A DNA stretch of 9,568 nt from an uncultured Bacteroidales bacterium (GTDB taxonomy: Bacteria > Bacteroidota > Bacteroidia > Bacteroidales > Bacteroidaceae): the NCBI GenBank assembly GCA_937896105.1, contig CALBKR010000231.1, forward strand, positions 1 to 9,568, written 5' to 3'. The notes under the pieces were generated by a model. It was not told where the DNA came from. It saw only the letters and a program-made list of their open reading frames with translations, and searched no databases. The stretch's first letter is position 1; each line of letters starts with the position of its first letter. Made by a program: the position numbers and the translations under genes. Below, piece after piece: positions 1 through 7,224 of the stretch.

Positions 1-2
1 TG

Positions 3-164
3 AATGTTGGAGATTCTGTACTTACTATAATGCCAAACTTTCATGGATTTGGGTTATCAGTATGTATGCATTCTACAATAGTTTTAGGTTTTAAATCTAT
101 ATTAATTCCACAGTTTGACTCTAAAAAGTTTGATATATTATTTAATAAATTTATGATTGCTTGA
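3..164 (+). pseudogene. Fragment of an AMP-binding enzyme (acyl-CoA synthetase type)
   Basis: An open frame of 53 codons enters from the left edge and stops at TGA (162-164). It contains TIMPNFHGFGLSVCMHS followed by LGFKSILIPQFDSKKF, which resembles the 'P-x-FHGFG ... ILIPQF' segment of adenylate-forming enzymes (medium-chain acyl-CoA ligases and relatives). In that family the chain continues into a VPT-type segment and several hundred more residues. Here it breaks off within about ten residues of the match, so this is a remnant or a chimera. The composition is strongly AT-rich with A/T-ending codons, unlike the polysaccharide genes to the right, and the strand is opposite to theirs. The family call rests on one motif region read by eye. 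Only the 3' end of the fragment lies in view, so its upstream extent is unknown. Confidence 0.5.
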
Positions 165-350
165 ACACGTTTTGAAATAAAAGATTTAGATAGAACTGAT
201 GAAAAGATAGAAGAACTTATAAAACAAAATTATAGTACAATAATAGTATCAAATGAAGTAGCAAGTTTTTCAGAAAATATAATAAAAAAATATAATAAGC
301 AAGATGATATAAATATAATTATTGCACCAGGGAAATTTGATAAATTGTAA
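165..350 (+). pseudogene. AT-rich ORF fragment, possibly V-type ATPase subunit F-like
   Basis: This is the continuation, in the same frame, of the AMP-binding fragment after its TGA. About 61 codons run to TAA (348-350) with no ATG at the beginning. The translation contains EKIEELIKQNYSTIIVSNEV, then a segment ending in NIIIAPGKFDKL. The spacing of a helix, a Y-x-x-I-I-V strand, a helix with I-x-x-Y, and I-I-x-x-P-G resembles subunit F of bacterial V-type (A-type) ATP synthases. The match is short and uncertain. Bases 181-300 hold only 24 G or C by hand count, typical of a low-GC Firmicute, Fusobacterium or Mollicute rather than the rest of the window. If TGA were read as Trp the two fragments would form one frame, but the two apparent families do not belong in one protein, so a rearranged or misassembled junction is more likely. 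Confidence 0.3.
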
Positions 351-370
351 TTTATGTGAGGGAATTTCTA

Positions 371-416
371 GGGACTGTCCCTCTTTTGTCCCAAAGGGAC
401 ATAAAGGGGACTGTCC
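371..416. repeat. Long imperfect hairpin built on GGGACTGTCC
   Basis: The left arm (371-392, GGGACTGTCC then CTCTTTTGTCCC) pairs with the right arm (396-416, GGGACATAAAG then GGGACTGTCC) around a three-base AAA loop, with one bulge and two mismatches. Each arm carries the near-palindrome GGACTGTCC. It lies 24 bases beyond the stop of the HAD gene and about 20 bases after the AT-rich fragment, exactly where composition and coding strand change. Related GGGACTGTCCC palindromes are, from memory, common as dispersed intergenic elements near REP-associated Y1 transposases; that link is inference. It could also help end transcription, but no U-tract follows on the minus strand. Confidence 0.6.
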
Positions 417-439
417 TGAATCGTCAATTTTCATAAAAT

Positions 440-2365
440 CTATTTCCTTAGCTTCAAGTATAGTTTGCGTCTTATCTTGCAGGTGAATCGGGCAATCTTG
501 TCAATGGCTGGGAATATATTCTTTCCACAGGTGATGCGTAAACTGCCACGGTCAAATGCTGTCGCTCTGCCACCAAGGCACACAATACTTATCAACTCCT
601 TGAAGGTGAGTCTTCTGACAAAGGCTGTATCATCAAACTCCGATGCTGTTTGTAGTGGAGCGATGTCGATGTCTTTCTTTAGTTTTAGCATCTCTTCAAC
701 AGCACTTTTGCCCCACTGCCAGAAATGTATGGTCAATGGAATCTCTATTCCTCCTCTGTTCACAGAGGAGGGGGACCACTTGTGGGGGAGGAGTCTCGTT
801 ATTTCGTTGCACAGCCACATTGTTACCGAGATGTTGTTTCGTGTAATGTCGTTTTCCTGATATTTGCCATTCGTCTTGAACTGTGGCTCAATTTTGCCGT
901 TGCTTTCGATATAACCGATGGTGCTGGGGTATGGCGATGCTGAAAAGTAGTTCTCGATTATGGTCGTACCCTCGGTACTCATCTGGTCGGGGCGGTAATA
1001 TGTAAGATACTGCCCGTATTGGCAACCGAGGACATCGCCTCTTGTCCCGTAGTAGAAGAATAGTGTCTCGGGGTATCCCTCTTCTTTTAGGATGCAGTTT
1101 ATCATCAGTCGTGTAGTGCCTAACCAACCGACATCGACCATTGCTCTCTTCTTATCGTTCAAAAGCCCTTCCTGTCCAAAGTATTTTACAAGAACCCGGC
1201 GTTTGGTGGCAGCGCGTCTGTTGAGCTCGGCAAGATAGCTGCTTGTTTTGCCGAAAATCTTCTCGAGGAAATCCTGTTCGTCGCGTTTGTTGTGTATTTT
1301 GTTATATCCGAAATTAGTTCCATAGTTGCCTGTCAGTTCCTCTTTGTCTGTTGCAAGTGATTTCAACAGCTCGTCTACACTTTTACCTATTATGGTCTGC
1401 TTGTCCTGTACTGCAAGGAATTTCTTTGCTGATGCATTGCTCATATATGGCAAGAGCAGGGATTTGCGTGAAACGAAAAGATATTTCAGCCCAATCTTTT
1501 CGTGTGGAAGTTCTTCGGCAATCCTTTGCAATATATAACTGTCTCTGGAAAGGAAATATAAGGTCGTTATTTTTTCATCCTTGCTCTTTTCAAGAACCCA
1601 GTGTGTGTATGAAATATATGCCGGCGCAATGAAATCGGCAGCAAGTGTTGAATATCTGTTGCCGAATTTCAAGCGTGCAGCACGGCTGTACCCGGCAAGT
1701 ATGGAACTTTCATAGCTCTTACGGCTTTGTTTGGGCAATATTACATTCTCCTCGGCACTGTTGAATGACGTGTCAACTCTTGTTGCCTTTATGCCATTAC
1801 TGCGTGCTACCTTTATATCGCTTGTGGGGTGGTCGCCATAGTGCTCCCACTTTTCGGGCTGCAGTTTTTCTTTTAGTCTTTTATACAGTGAGCCATTTGA
1901 TTTTCGTGCATTCCATTCACACGATACATAAACATTCTCATCATCTTTTATGCAGCCTTCCCTTGCAAGAACCTCTTTCAAGGTTGTACTTGGCAGGTAC
2001 ATGTCGGAGATAAAGCAGATAGTATATCCCTCCTCGCGTTTTTTGTTTATTATATCCCTGATTGTCGGGTTGGCAATCAGTTGCTCAGCCTCGACGTTTT
2101 TTTCTGCTTCAATAAGCTCTTTTTTGCTGTATTCATCGAAACCTTTCTGTCTGTCGCTGCTGTAGATGTCATCTATCGTAACATCTTTTCCCGGTGCTTG
2201 TCGTCTCGCTTCGCTTTCTGCTTTCTTGCGCCAAAGCAGGAAATCCTCGCGTTTGGCCTTGTTACTTGGGTACAAATGATGTGCGAGGATATAAAAGATA
2301 TTCTCGGGTTTACCGCATTTGCGGATAAGAGTGGTATCGAAGATGTCGAATGAGGCGAGTTTCAT
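440..2365 (-). CDS. HAD-superfamily protein of polysaccharide loci (COG5610-like), 641 aa
   Basis: The N-terminal ~200 residues form a HAD-type domain: motif I FDIFDTTL (nucleophile Asp7), motif II ICFISDMYLP (Ser/Asp near 120-121), a Lys in ARKSNGSLY (near 155), and motif IV HYGDHPTSDIKVARSNGI (near 176-192). The residue two after the nucleophile is Phe rather than the usual acid/base Asp, as also occurs in dehalogenase-type HAD proteins. The remaining ~430 residues have no confident catalytic assignment but contain LYFLSRDSY (near 268), LKYLFVSRKSLLLPY and VDVGWLGTTRL (near 410), which recall the long C-terminal part of COG5610 proteins in surface-polysaccharide clusters. The C-terminus is basic. 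The ATG overlaps the preceding GT4 stop as ATGA (2365-2362), suggesting translational coupling. It is the last gene of the visible operon. The substrate is unknown; transfer or hydrolysis of a phosphorylated sugar or glycan part is inferred from context. Confidence 0.75.
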   Translation of the reverse strand: MKLASFDIFDTTLIRKCGKPENIFYILAHHLYPSNKAKREDFLLWRKKAESEARRQAPGKDVTIDDIYSSDRQKGFDEYSKKELIEAEKNVEAEQLIANPTIRDIINKKREEGYTICFISDMYLPSTTLKEVLAREGCIKDDENVYVSCEWNARKSNGSLYKRLKEKLQPEKWEHYGDHPTSDIKVARSNGIKATRVDTSFNSAEENVILPKQSRKSYESSILAGYSRAARLKFGNRYSTLAADFIAPAYISYTHWVLEKSKDEKITTLYFLSRDSYILQRIAEELPHEKIGLKYLFVSRKSLLLPYMSNASAKKFLAVQDKQTIIGKSVDELLKSLATDKEELTGNYGTNFGYNKIHNKRDEQDFLEKIFGKTSSYLAELNRRAATKRRVLVKYFGQEGLLNDKKRAMVDVGWLGTTRLMINCILKEEGYPETLFFYYGTRGDVLGCQYGQYLTYYRPDQMSTEGTTIIENYFSASPYPSTIGYIESNGKIEPQFKTNGKYQENDITRNNISVTMWLCNEITRLLPHKWSPSSVNRGGIEIPLTIHFWQWGKSAVEEMLKLKKDIDIAPLQTASEFDDTAFVRRLTFKELISIVCLGGRATAFDRGSLRITCGKNIFPAIDKIARFTCKIRRKLYLKLRK

Positions 2366-3432
2366 TTTAAATTCAATGTCTGCTTGAGTTTTGCGTATGA
2401 TTCATCCCAAGTAAATTGCTGGATAAACACGTTGCCGTTTTTTGCAATGCGGTAGCGCAGTTCGTCGTCCTTTATCAAGCGGATAATATTATTCGCAAGT
2501 GCCTGTGGGTCTTTAATAGGGGATACAAGCGCAGTTTCGCCGTCCTTGGCCATCTCAAGGTAGCCTTTGTTGTCAGTGCATGCAACAGCTGCACCGCAAA
2601 TCATCGCCTCGCCAATGGGCAAGCCCCAGCCCTCAACATTGCTGCAACCAAGAAAGATTGCTCCTTCGTTATAAATTGTGTTCAGTGTTTTTTTGTCGGG
2701 TAGATGATAATATGTTATCCAATCTGGAAGGTCTTTGTTTTTTTCGGGTGTACCGAATAAATTGGCATTGAGTTGGGGAATCTCTTTCTTTACTGATTTA
2801 AGTGCTTCAATGCCATATTTTGCTCCTTTGAGCTCTATCGTATGGTATAGCATTGTTATAGTATGTTTGTTCTTTTCTTTGATAGGTCTATTACAATAGA
2901 AATCATCAAAATTGAATCCATTATAAATGAGTGTGCAATCCTCTTTCTCTTCTTTTTCAATGATATCCTGCAACCATCTTGAAATAACAATCTTTTTCAG
3001 CGGATAGTGGTATGTTTCCCTTAACTTTTCATCCGTTACTGCACCCCAGTTCTCATATCCTTGGATAAAATAGTATTTATTATCTGTAGGGTAGTCTTTG
3101 ACATACATTGCAGTGTAGGGCGATGTGCAAACGTATATGTCGCTCTTTGGTACGTGTCTATAGTTGAGAGATAGTGTAAGGCGTTCTTTTACTCGTTTGT
3201 CGATGTCGAACCATTTACGGCTGCTATAACCTTTAAAAAGCATCTGGATGTATCTGAAGCAGTTTGTCAGTTTAAAGTAGAGTGACTTTTTGCTCCAGAA
3301 CAGCGACCCTGAATACACAATGTTAACCTTGTGCCCGTCTGCGGCAAGCCGGTTGGCATATTCATAGACTACCTTGTAGCCACCTGTCGGTCCTGAAACA
3401 GGGTGGGGAAATATGAAGGTGACGGTATTCAT
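2362..3432 (-). CDS. Glycosyltransferase family 4 protein (GT-B fold), 356 aa
   Basis: This protein should transfer a sugar from a nucleotide-sugar to a growing lipid-linked repeat unit at the cytoplasmic face. The N-terminus has the GT-B start strand and glycine-rich loop (VTFIFPHP, then GPTGGYKVVYE, residues 14-24). The C-terminal nucleotide-binding domain has SNVEGWGLPIGEAMICG, with the E-x7-E pair at Glu267 and Glu275, followed by VACTDNKGYLE. An ISRW-LQ segment near 150 and YNGFNFDDF near 170 mark the linker typical of GT4. The length is normal for the family and there is no signal peptide or membrane span. The start lies four bases after the stop of the upstream GT4, and its stop overlaps the ATG of the HAD gene, so all three are probably co-translated. 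Donor and acceptor cannot be read from the sequence. Confidence 0.88.
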   Translation of the reverse strand: MNTVTFIFPHPVSGPTGGYKVVYEYANRLAADGHKVNIVYSGSLFWSKKSLYFKLTNCFRYIQMLFKGYSSRKWFDIDKRVKERLTLSLNYRHVPKSDIYVCTSPYTAMYVKDYPTDNKYYFIQGYENWGAVTDEKLRETYHYPLKKIVISRWLQDIIEKEEKEDCTLIYNGFNFDDFYCNRPIKEKNKHTITMLYHTIELKGAKYGIEALKSVKKEIPQLNANLFGTPEKNKDLPDWITYYHLPDKKTLNTIYNEGAIFLGCSNVEGWGLPIGEAMICGAAVACTDNKGYLEMAKDGETALVSPIKDPQALANNIIRLIKDDELRYRIAKNGNVFIQQFTWDESYAKLKQTLNLK

Positions 3433-3436
3433 TCTT

Positions 3437-4624
3437 CTATAAAGTTTCGTTGAACAAATCTATCCATTTTTGTGCAATAATACTGACATCAAATCTCTTG
3501 ACCGATTGTTGGCACTCTTCAAACATTTTATTCCTTTCATCTTCATTCTCCATTAGCCATTCAAGACGTTTTGCGTACTGTTTTTTATTGAATGGAGCGA
3601 TTTTAAACCCATTGACATTGTCGGTAATGATATCTCCTAAACTAGAATAACTGTCATATGCGATAGGTATACAGCCGAACATCTGTGCCTCTACAAGAAC
3701 CATTCCCCAACATTCAGCAGAACTTGTCATGCATAAAATACTCCCGTCTTTATAGTAGTCATATGGATTACAGGAACCTGTGAAAACGACATTCCGTATA
3801 TTGTATTTTTGAGTAATGGTTTTAAAATTTTCAATATTGCCACTTCCCATGATATATAAATCCCAATCGGGGTGTCTTGAAGCTATATTTTTCCATATTT
3901 CTATAATGCGGTCAACCCTTTTTGTACCATACTCGACTCTTCCACACCAAAGTACCCTTTTCTTCTTTGGCGTGATTTTATGTTTAACAAGTTCTATTGG
4001 GTTGTTTATAGCACATATTTTGTCTTTTTCAGCTTCAGTCAAATCCAGCCGTGTCTCTAATTCCTTGACAAAGCTATCTGACAATAAAACGAATTTGTCG
4101 GAATTGGAAATTATATGCTTATAAAGCCTGTTGTCATTCTTTATATTGCGTCGACCTTTGTAAAGGTAGTATTTTATAAAAAACAAGAAATCCTTTAACC
4201 ATGCAATAGGCGATTTCTGGAGTTTGTATTTGATGAAGAAAGCGTGTTTTGTAATATCCTCATTATGGCTAATTGCAAAATGTCTTGTAGTGATAAGTTT
4301 AATTCCTGTTTTCTTCTTGACATTAATACATAACTCTGTGAATGACAGGTTATCGCTATGTTGGTGTAGAATTATGTCTATTTTATTCTCGTTTACAAAA
4401 CGAATGAAGAAATCGAGATTTTTGTCTGAGTTGATATCTTCGGGCACAGGCAAGTGAGTCTGTGGAATACCACATATTTCCTTAATCTGATTACCTGCTG
4501 GAGAAATACATAGGAAGTAGACATTGTTATCCTTTATCCATTCTTTAGCCAAGATGGATGAGACGCGTTTTATGCCACCTATGAATTGTGGACTTAAATC
4601 GTAGTTGGTAATGCAGATATTCAT
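3437..4624 (-). CDS. Glycosyltransferase family 4 protein (GT-B fold), 395 aa
   Basis: This is a second GT4 enzyme. From the chosen ATG it begins MNICITNYDLSPQFIGGIKR, a typical GT-B first strand and glycine loop. The C-terminal domain has VLWCGRVEYGTKRVDRII (near 224-241), the phosphate-binding region LYIMGSGN (near 257), VVFTGSCN (near 279), and SSAECWGMVLVEAQMFG with E-x7-E at Glu304 and Glu312. The frame is open a further 36 codons to an ATG at 4732, but that extension is Lys/Asn/Gln-rich and precedes the conserved first strand, so I treat it as untranslated spacer. The ~115 bases between this start and the end of the broken GT2 hold nothing else I can identify. Upstream of the ATG is only an A-rich stretch, as is usual in Bacteroidota. 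The sugar specificity is unknown. Confidence 0.87.
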   Translation of the reverse strand: MNICITNYDLSPQFIGGIKRVSSILAKEWIKDNNVYFLCISPAGNQIKEICGIPQTHLPVPEDINSDKNLDFFIRFVNENKIDIILHQHSDNLSFTELCINVKKKTGIKLITTRHFAISHNEDITKHAFFIKYKLQKSPIAWLKDFLFFIKYYLYKGRRNIKNDNRLYKHIISNSDKFVLLSDSFVKELETRLDLTEAEKDKICAINNPIELVKHKITPKKKRVLWCGRVEYGTKRVDRIIEIWKNIASRHPDWDLYIMGSGNIENFKTITQKYNIRNVVFTGSCNPYDYYKDGSILCMTSSAECWGMVLVEAQMFGCIPIAYDSYSSLGDIITDNVNGFKIAPFNKKQYAKRLEWLMENEDERNKMFEECQQSVKRFDVSIIAQKWIDLFNETL

Positions 4625-4739
4625 TATATGAGTCTGGTGTTGGTTTTCCTGCAAATAATATATATTGCTTTTCTTGACATTATGACAAAGAATCTTGTTC
4701 TTGGATTTGTCTTTGTCAACAATAATTTGCAAGATGTGT

Positions 4740-5304
4740 CTAATGGGTATTTTTGCTGTTTATATCAGATATCAATAGCTTGTGGAAATTCCTGTTGCAG
4801 TATTCAAATCTGTTTATTTGGTTGTTGTATCTGCGTTCCCAAGCCCAAAATCTACGTTCCAAGAAGAAAGTCTTATATAAATGTTGCTTTTCTGTCGGTA
4901 TTGCATTGAAGAGGCGGTCAATCAGTTCTTCTTCATTTATTATGTCCATCCTTGACATTACAATATCTGTATTTTCAGAAAAATCGTTATTGAATGTCTG
5001 CAAAGAATTAATTTTAAGTATGTCATCTCTATCGATAAATGTAACGAATTCACATTTGGCGGCTTCTTCAACCCCCTTAGCGCGTGTACGGGTCACTCCG
5101 GCATTCTATTGATGAATTACAGTTATTCTTGAGTCCTTTTTTGCATATTCATCGCTGATTCTGCCGGCATTGTCCGGTGTGCCGTCATCAACGAGTATTA
5201 GGCGGAATTTGGTATATGTCTGTGCCAGAATGCTTTCAACAAATTATGTTCTGTACCTTCCCGACATTATATACGGGAACAATTGTTCCTATACAACCTT
5301 TTAT
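4740..5304 (-). pseudogene. Decayed family-2 glycosyltransferase, third tandem copy
   Basis: This is a relic of a GT2 gene related to its two upstream neighbours. Reading from 5304 it gives KGCIGTIVPVYNVGK; the codon at the expected start is ATA, not ATG. An extra base near 5256 shifts the frame and a TAA follows at 5244-5246. The frame carrying SILAQTYTKFRLILVDDGTP then continues to ITVIHQ, where TAG at 5106-5108 replaces the Glu codon seen in both paralogs (HQENAG). After the TAG the frame stays open to 4740, with GVTRTRAKGVEEA and FIDRDD (the usual G of GDD is R). About 100 residues, including the paralogs' GED region, are then missing: VMSRMDI runs straight into EELIDRLFNAIP and RRFWAWERRYNNQI, which aligns with RRLWIWESLYNNSI of the first GT2. 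The C-terminus is also cut short. With a frameshift, a nonsense codon and an internal deletion it cannot make a full enzyme. Expression of the 118-residue 3' ORF from GTG (5096) is unlikely. Confidence 0.88.
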
Positions 5305-5305
5305 A

Positions 5306-6250
5306 TTAGTGCTTTAAAATGTTTTTTATTTTATGAACATTTACAGCGATGAATCTAATAAATCTTATAGGACAGTAGAGCTGTATCTTGTCAAATATTC
5401 CTAATTTATAGTTGCTCTCTGAAATATATGTTTTTACTCTTTTGACAAATGCTTGATCATCCTTCTCAACCTTTTTGCTAGAGTAGAGGTAAAACATTCG
5501 CCAGTTATCTAGAGCCCGCATCGTGACATATGGTAGCGCCTCATTAATCTTTTCTTTGGGAATAGATTGCTCTAAATTTTTGAAGAACTCTTCTTGGTAC
5601 GTTAACAAGTTCTTAAAGCTGTGAAAAGCACTCTCGGGGCGTATCCTGTAGTTATAGACTATAAAAGGAGTAATTGCAATGTTTTTTTTTGTATTGTATG
5701 CAATCCTGATGTTCATAATCAGGTCTTCTCCGTATACAATGTTTGGTGGAATATCAAAACAAAACTTATTGAAAAGGGTTCTTCTGTACAATTTACTGCA
5801 TGGACCACAGCTTAATTTGTTTCCAGAAATTATGTATTGTCGATAGTCTTCAATATTTATGGATTCTGATTTTGGATATGTGTATCCCTCAAAATGGCTG
5901 ATAATTATGTCGTGCCTATTTGAACTTTTTGCTATAAGATGTTCAAAAGCCTCTTTTATTATTGTGTCATCCCCATCCACAAATGTTATCCATTCGCAGT
6001 CGCTGGCCTCTTCAACTCCGCGTGCTCTAGCTCGGGTTACACCGGCATTCTCCTGGTGGATAACGGTAATACGTGAATCTTTTTTTGCGTATTCATCGCA
6101 GATTTTTCCGGCATTGTCCGGTGTACCGTCATTAACGAGTATCAGGCTGAAGTTCGTGTATGTCTGCGCCAGAATGCTGTCAATGCACTCGGCAATGTAT
6201 TTTTCGACTTTGTATACAGGAACGATTACTCCAATCCTTTCTTTTGACAT
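5306..6250 (-). CDS. Glycosyltransferase family 2 protein (GT-A fold), 314 aa
   Basis: This GT2 enzyme probably adds one sugar to the repeat unit in the cytoplasm. The N-terminal module has IGVIVPVYKVEKYIAEC (residues 6-22), SILAQTY, LVNDGTPDNAG (39-49) and the metal-binding D-x-D in FVDGDD (Asp92 and Asp94). Further on, VYGEDLIMN carries the ED pair common in this subfamily, and PCSKLYRR lies just before it. Residues 1-95 match the upstream GT2 at 85 positions by hand count, whereas the C-terminal two thirds share little beyond scattered motifs. The C-terminus is basic (NVHKIKNILKH) and may sit at the membrane surface. The ATG lies 25 bases inside the preceding gene, and the stop is one base from the start region of the broken third copy. 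Donor and acceptor are unknown. Confidence 0.9.
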   Translation of the reverse strand: MSKERIGVIVPVYKVEKYIAECIDSILAQTYTNFSLILVNDGTPDNAGKICDEYAKKDSRITVIHQENAGVTRARARGVEEASDCEWITFVDGDDTIIKEAFEHLIAKSSNRHDIIISHFEGYTYPKSESINIEDYRQYIISGNKLSCGPCSKLYRRTLFNKFCFDIPPNIVYGEDLIMNIRIAYNTKKNIAITPFIVYNYRIRPESAFHSFKNLLTYQEEFFKNLEQSIPKEKINEALPYVTMRALDNWRMFYLYSSKKVEKDDQAFVKRVKTYISESNYKLGIFDKIQLYCPIRFIRFIAVNVHKIKNILKH

Positions 6251-7224
6251 AATATCTTGAAAAAGAGATTTTTTATTTTTCTTGTTGTGATAACTGAAAA
6301 TCTAATAATAGGATTGCCATATTTTAGCAACAGCCAGTCATATTTATCAATATTGCAGCCCCCTTTTTTTATCTCCTCAACTAATGTCTTATGGAATGTA
6401 GTATTGTACCAATTGGGCTTTTTGATTGAATTGTTATATAAAGATTCCCAAATCCATAGCCTTCTCCAAACATAGTCGTTGTAATGTGTAATTAGATAAG
6501 AATTTGGAATGGATTCAAGGATATATCTCCTTAATAATTCTTCGTAATCGTGCTCATGTGAAAATCTTTGACACACGCCTTCGTTTTTTTGTCTATAGAA
6601 ATATAGCGGTTTGTTTATAATTGCGAAATCCTTTTCTGTATTGAATGCAATTCTACAGTTCATTATTGCATCTTCTCCATAGAAGATTTCTCTAGGGATG
6701 TCAAAGACATTCTTTGTTATAATGCTTTTCCTGAAGAGTCTTCCCCAAGGCATACCACCTTTTGTTGAAATCATTTTGCTTCTGAATTCTTTTATACATT
6801 GTCTATCCCCGGAGAAACTATAGAAAGGCGATATTGGTATAGATCTATCTTGTTCTGTATAAAATGTAGAGTTTAATACGATGTCGACATCACTGGACAT
6901 TAATGATGTATATTCTTCCAAGGCAGTCTCAGCAAGCATATCATCTCCATCAACAAACGTAATGAATTCACAGTCACTCGCCTCTTCAACCCCTCGTGCC
7001 CTGGCTCGTGTTACACCTGCATTCTCTTGGTGGATAACAGTTATGCGTGAGTCTTTCTTTGCAAATTCATCACATATCTTGCCGGCATTGTCGGGCGTGC
7101 CGTCATCAACAAGTATCAGGCGGAATTTTGTGTATGTCTGCGCCAGAATGCTTTCAATGCACTCTGCAATATATTTCTCGACTTTGTATACAGGAACTAT
7201 TACTCCAATAAGTCCTTCAGTCAT
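6226..7224 (-). CDS. Glycosyltransferase family 2 protein (GT-A fold), 332 aa
   Basis: This is the first of three tandem GT2 genes. From the chosen start it reads MTEGLIGVIVPVYKVEKYIA, then SILAQTY, LVDDGTPDNAG (39-49), NAGVTRARARGVEEA and FVDGDD (D-x-D at 92 and 94). FYGEDAIMN (near 181-189) supplies the ED pair. Its C-terminal part (VWRRLWIWESLYNNSI, near 252-267) is shared with the relic third copy but not clearly with the second gene. An ATG four codons further upstream (7236) is possible. I prefer 7224 because it makes a 4-base ATGA overlap with the stop of the pyruvyl transferase gene, the same arrangement as at 2362-2365. The tail is basic (TRKIKNLFFKILCQKKG) and could bind the membrane. 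It overlaps the next GT2 by 25 bases. The sugar specificity is not readable. Confidence 0.9.
   Translation of the reverse strand: MTEGLIGVIVPVYKVEKYIAECIESILAQTYTKFRLILVDDGTPDNAGKICDEFAKKDSRITVIHQENAGVTRARARGVEEASDCEFITFVDGDDMLAETALEEYTSLMSSDVDIVLNSTFYTEQDRSIPISPFYSFSGDRQCIKEFRSKMISTKGGMPWGRLFRKSIITKNVFDIPREIFYGEDAIMNCRIAFNTEKDFAIINKPLYFYRQKNEGVCQRFSHEHDYEELLRRYILESIPNSYLITHYNDYVWRRLWIWESLYNNSIKKPNWYNTTFHKTLVEEIKKGGCNIDKYDWLLLKYGNPIIRFSVITTRKIKNLFFKILCQKKGLE
6940..7224 (-). repeat. Direct repeat: 5' module of the tandem GT2 genes
   Basis: The first ~285 bases of this GT2 gene recur as the first ~285 bases of the next (5966-6250) and, degraded, in the relic (5022-5304). All three lie in the same orientation, about 950 bases apart. 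The translated copies at 6940 and 5966 agree at 85 of 95 residues by hand count. Similarity falls away sharply after the D-x-D codons. Confidence 0.8.

Noticed and set aside
465..2353. Plus-strand ORFs of 60 to 131 codons opposite the HAD gene
   Set aside because: They are shadows of a 641-codon frame with recognisable motifs; no start context or protein family supports them.
4625..4732. A 36-codon N-terminal extension of the first GT4 gene from an ATG at 4732
   Set aside because: The extension is Lys/Asn/Gln-rich and precedes the conserved GT-B first strand, which starts exactly at the ATG at 4624.
4625..4739. A Bacteroides-type promoter (TTTG with TAnnTTTG) upstream of the first GT4
   Set aside because: TTTG elements occur, but the -7 pattern is not matched at proper spacing.
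4740..5096. The 118-codon ORF as an independent small gene
   Set aside because: Its GTG start is the Val codon of the conserved NAGVTR segment of GT2 proteins, and the upstream part of the same gene is visible with a nonsense codon and frameshift.
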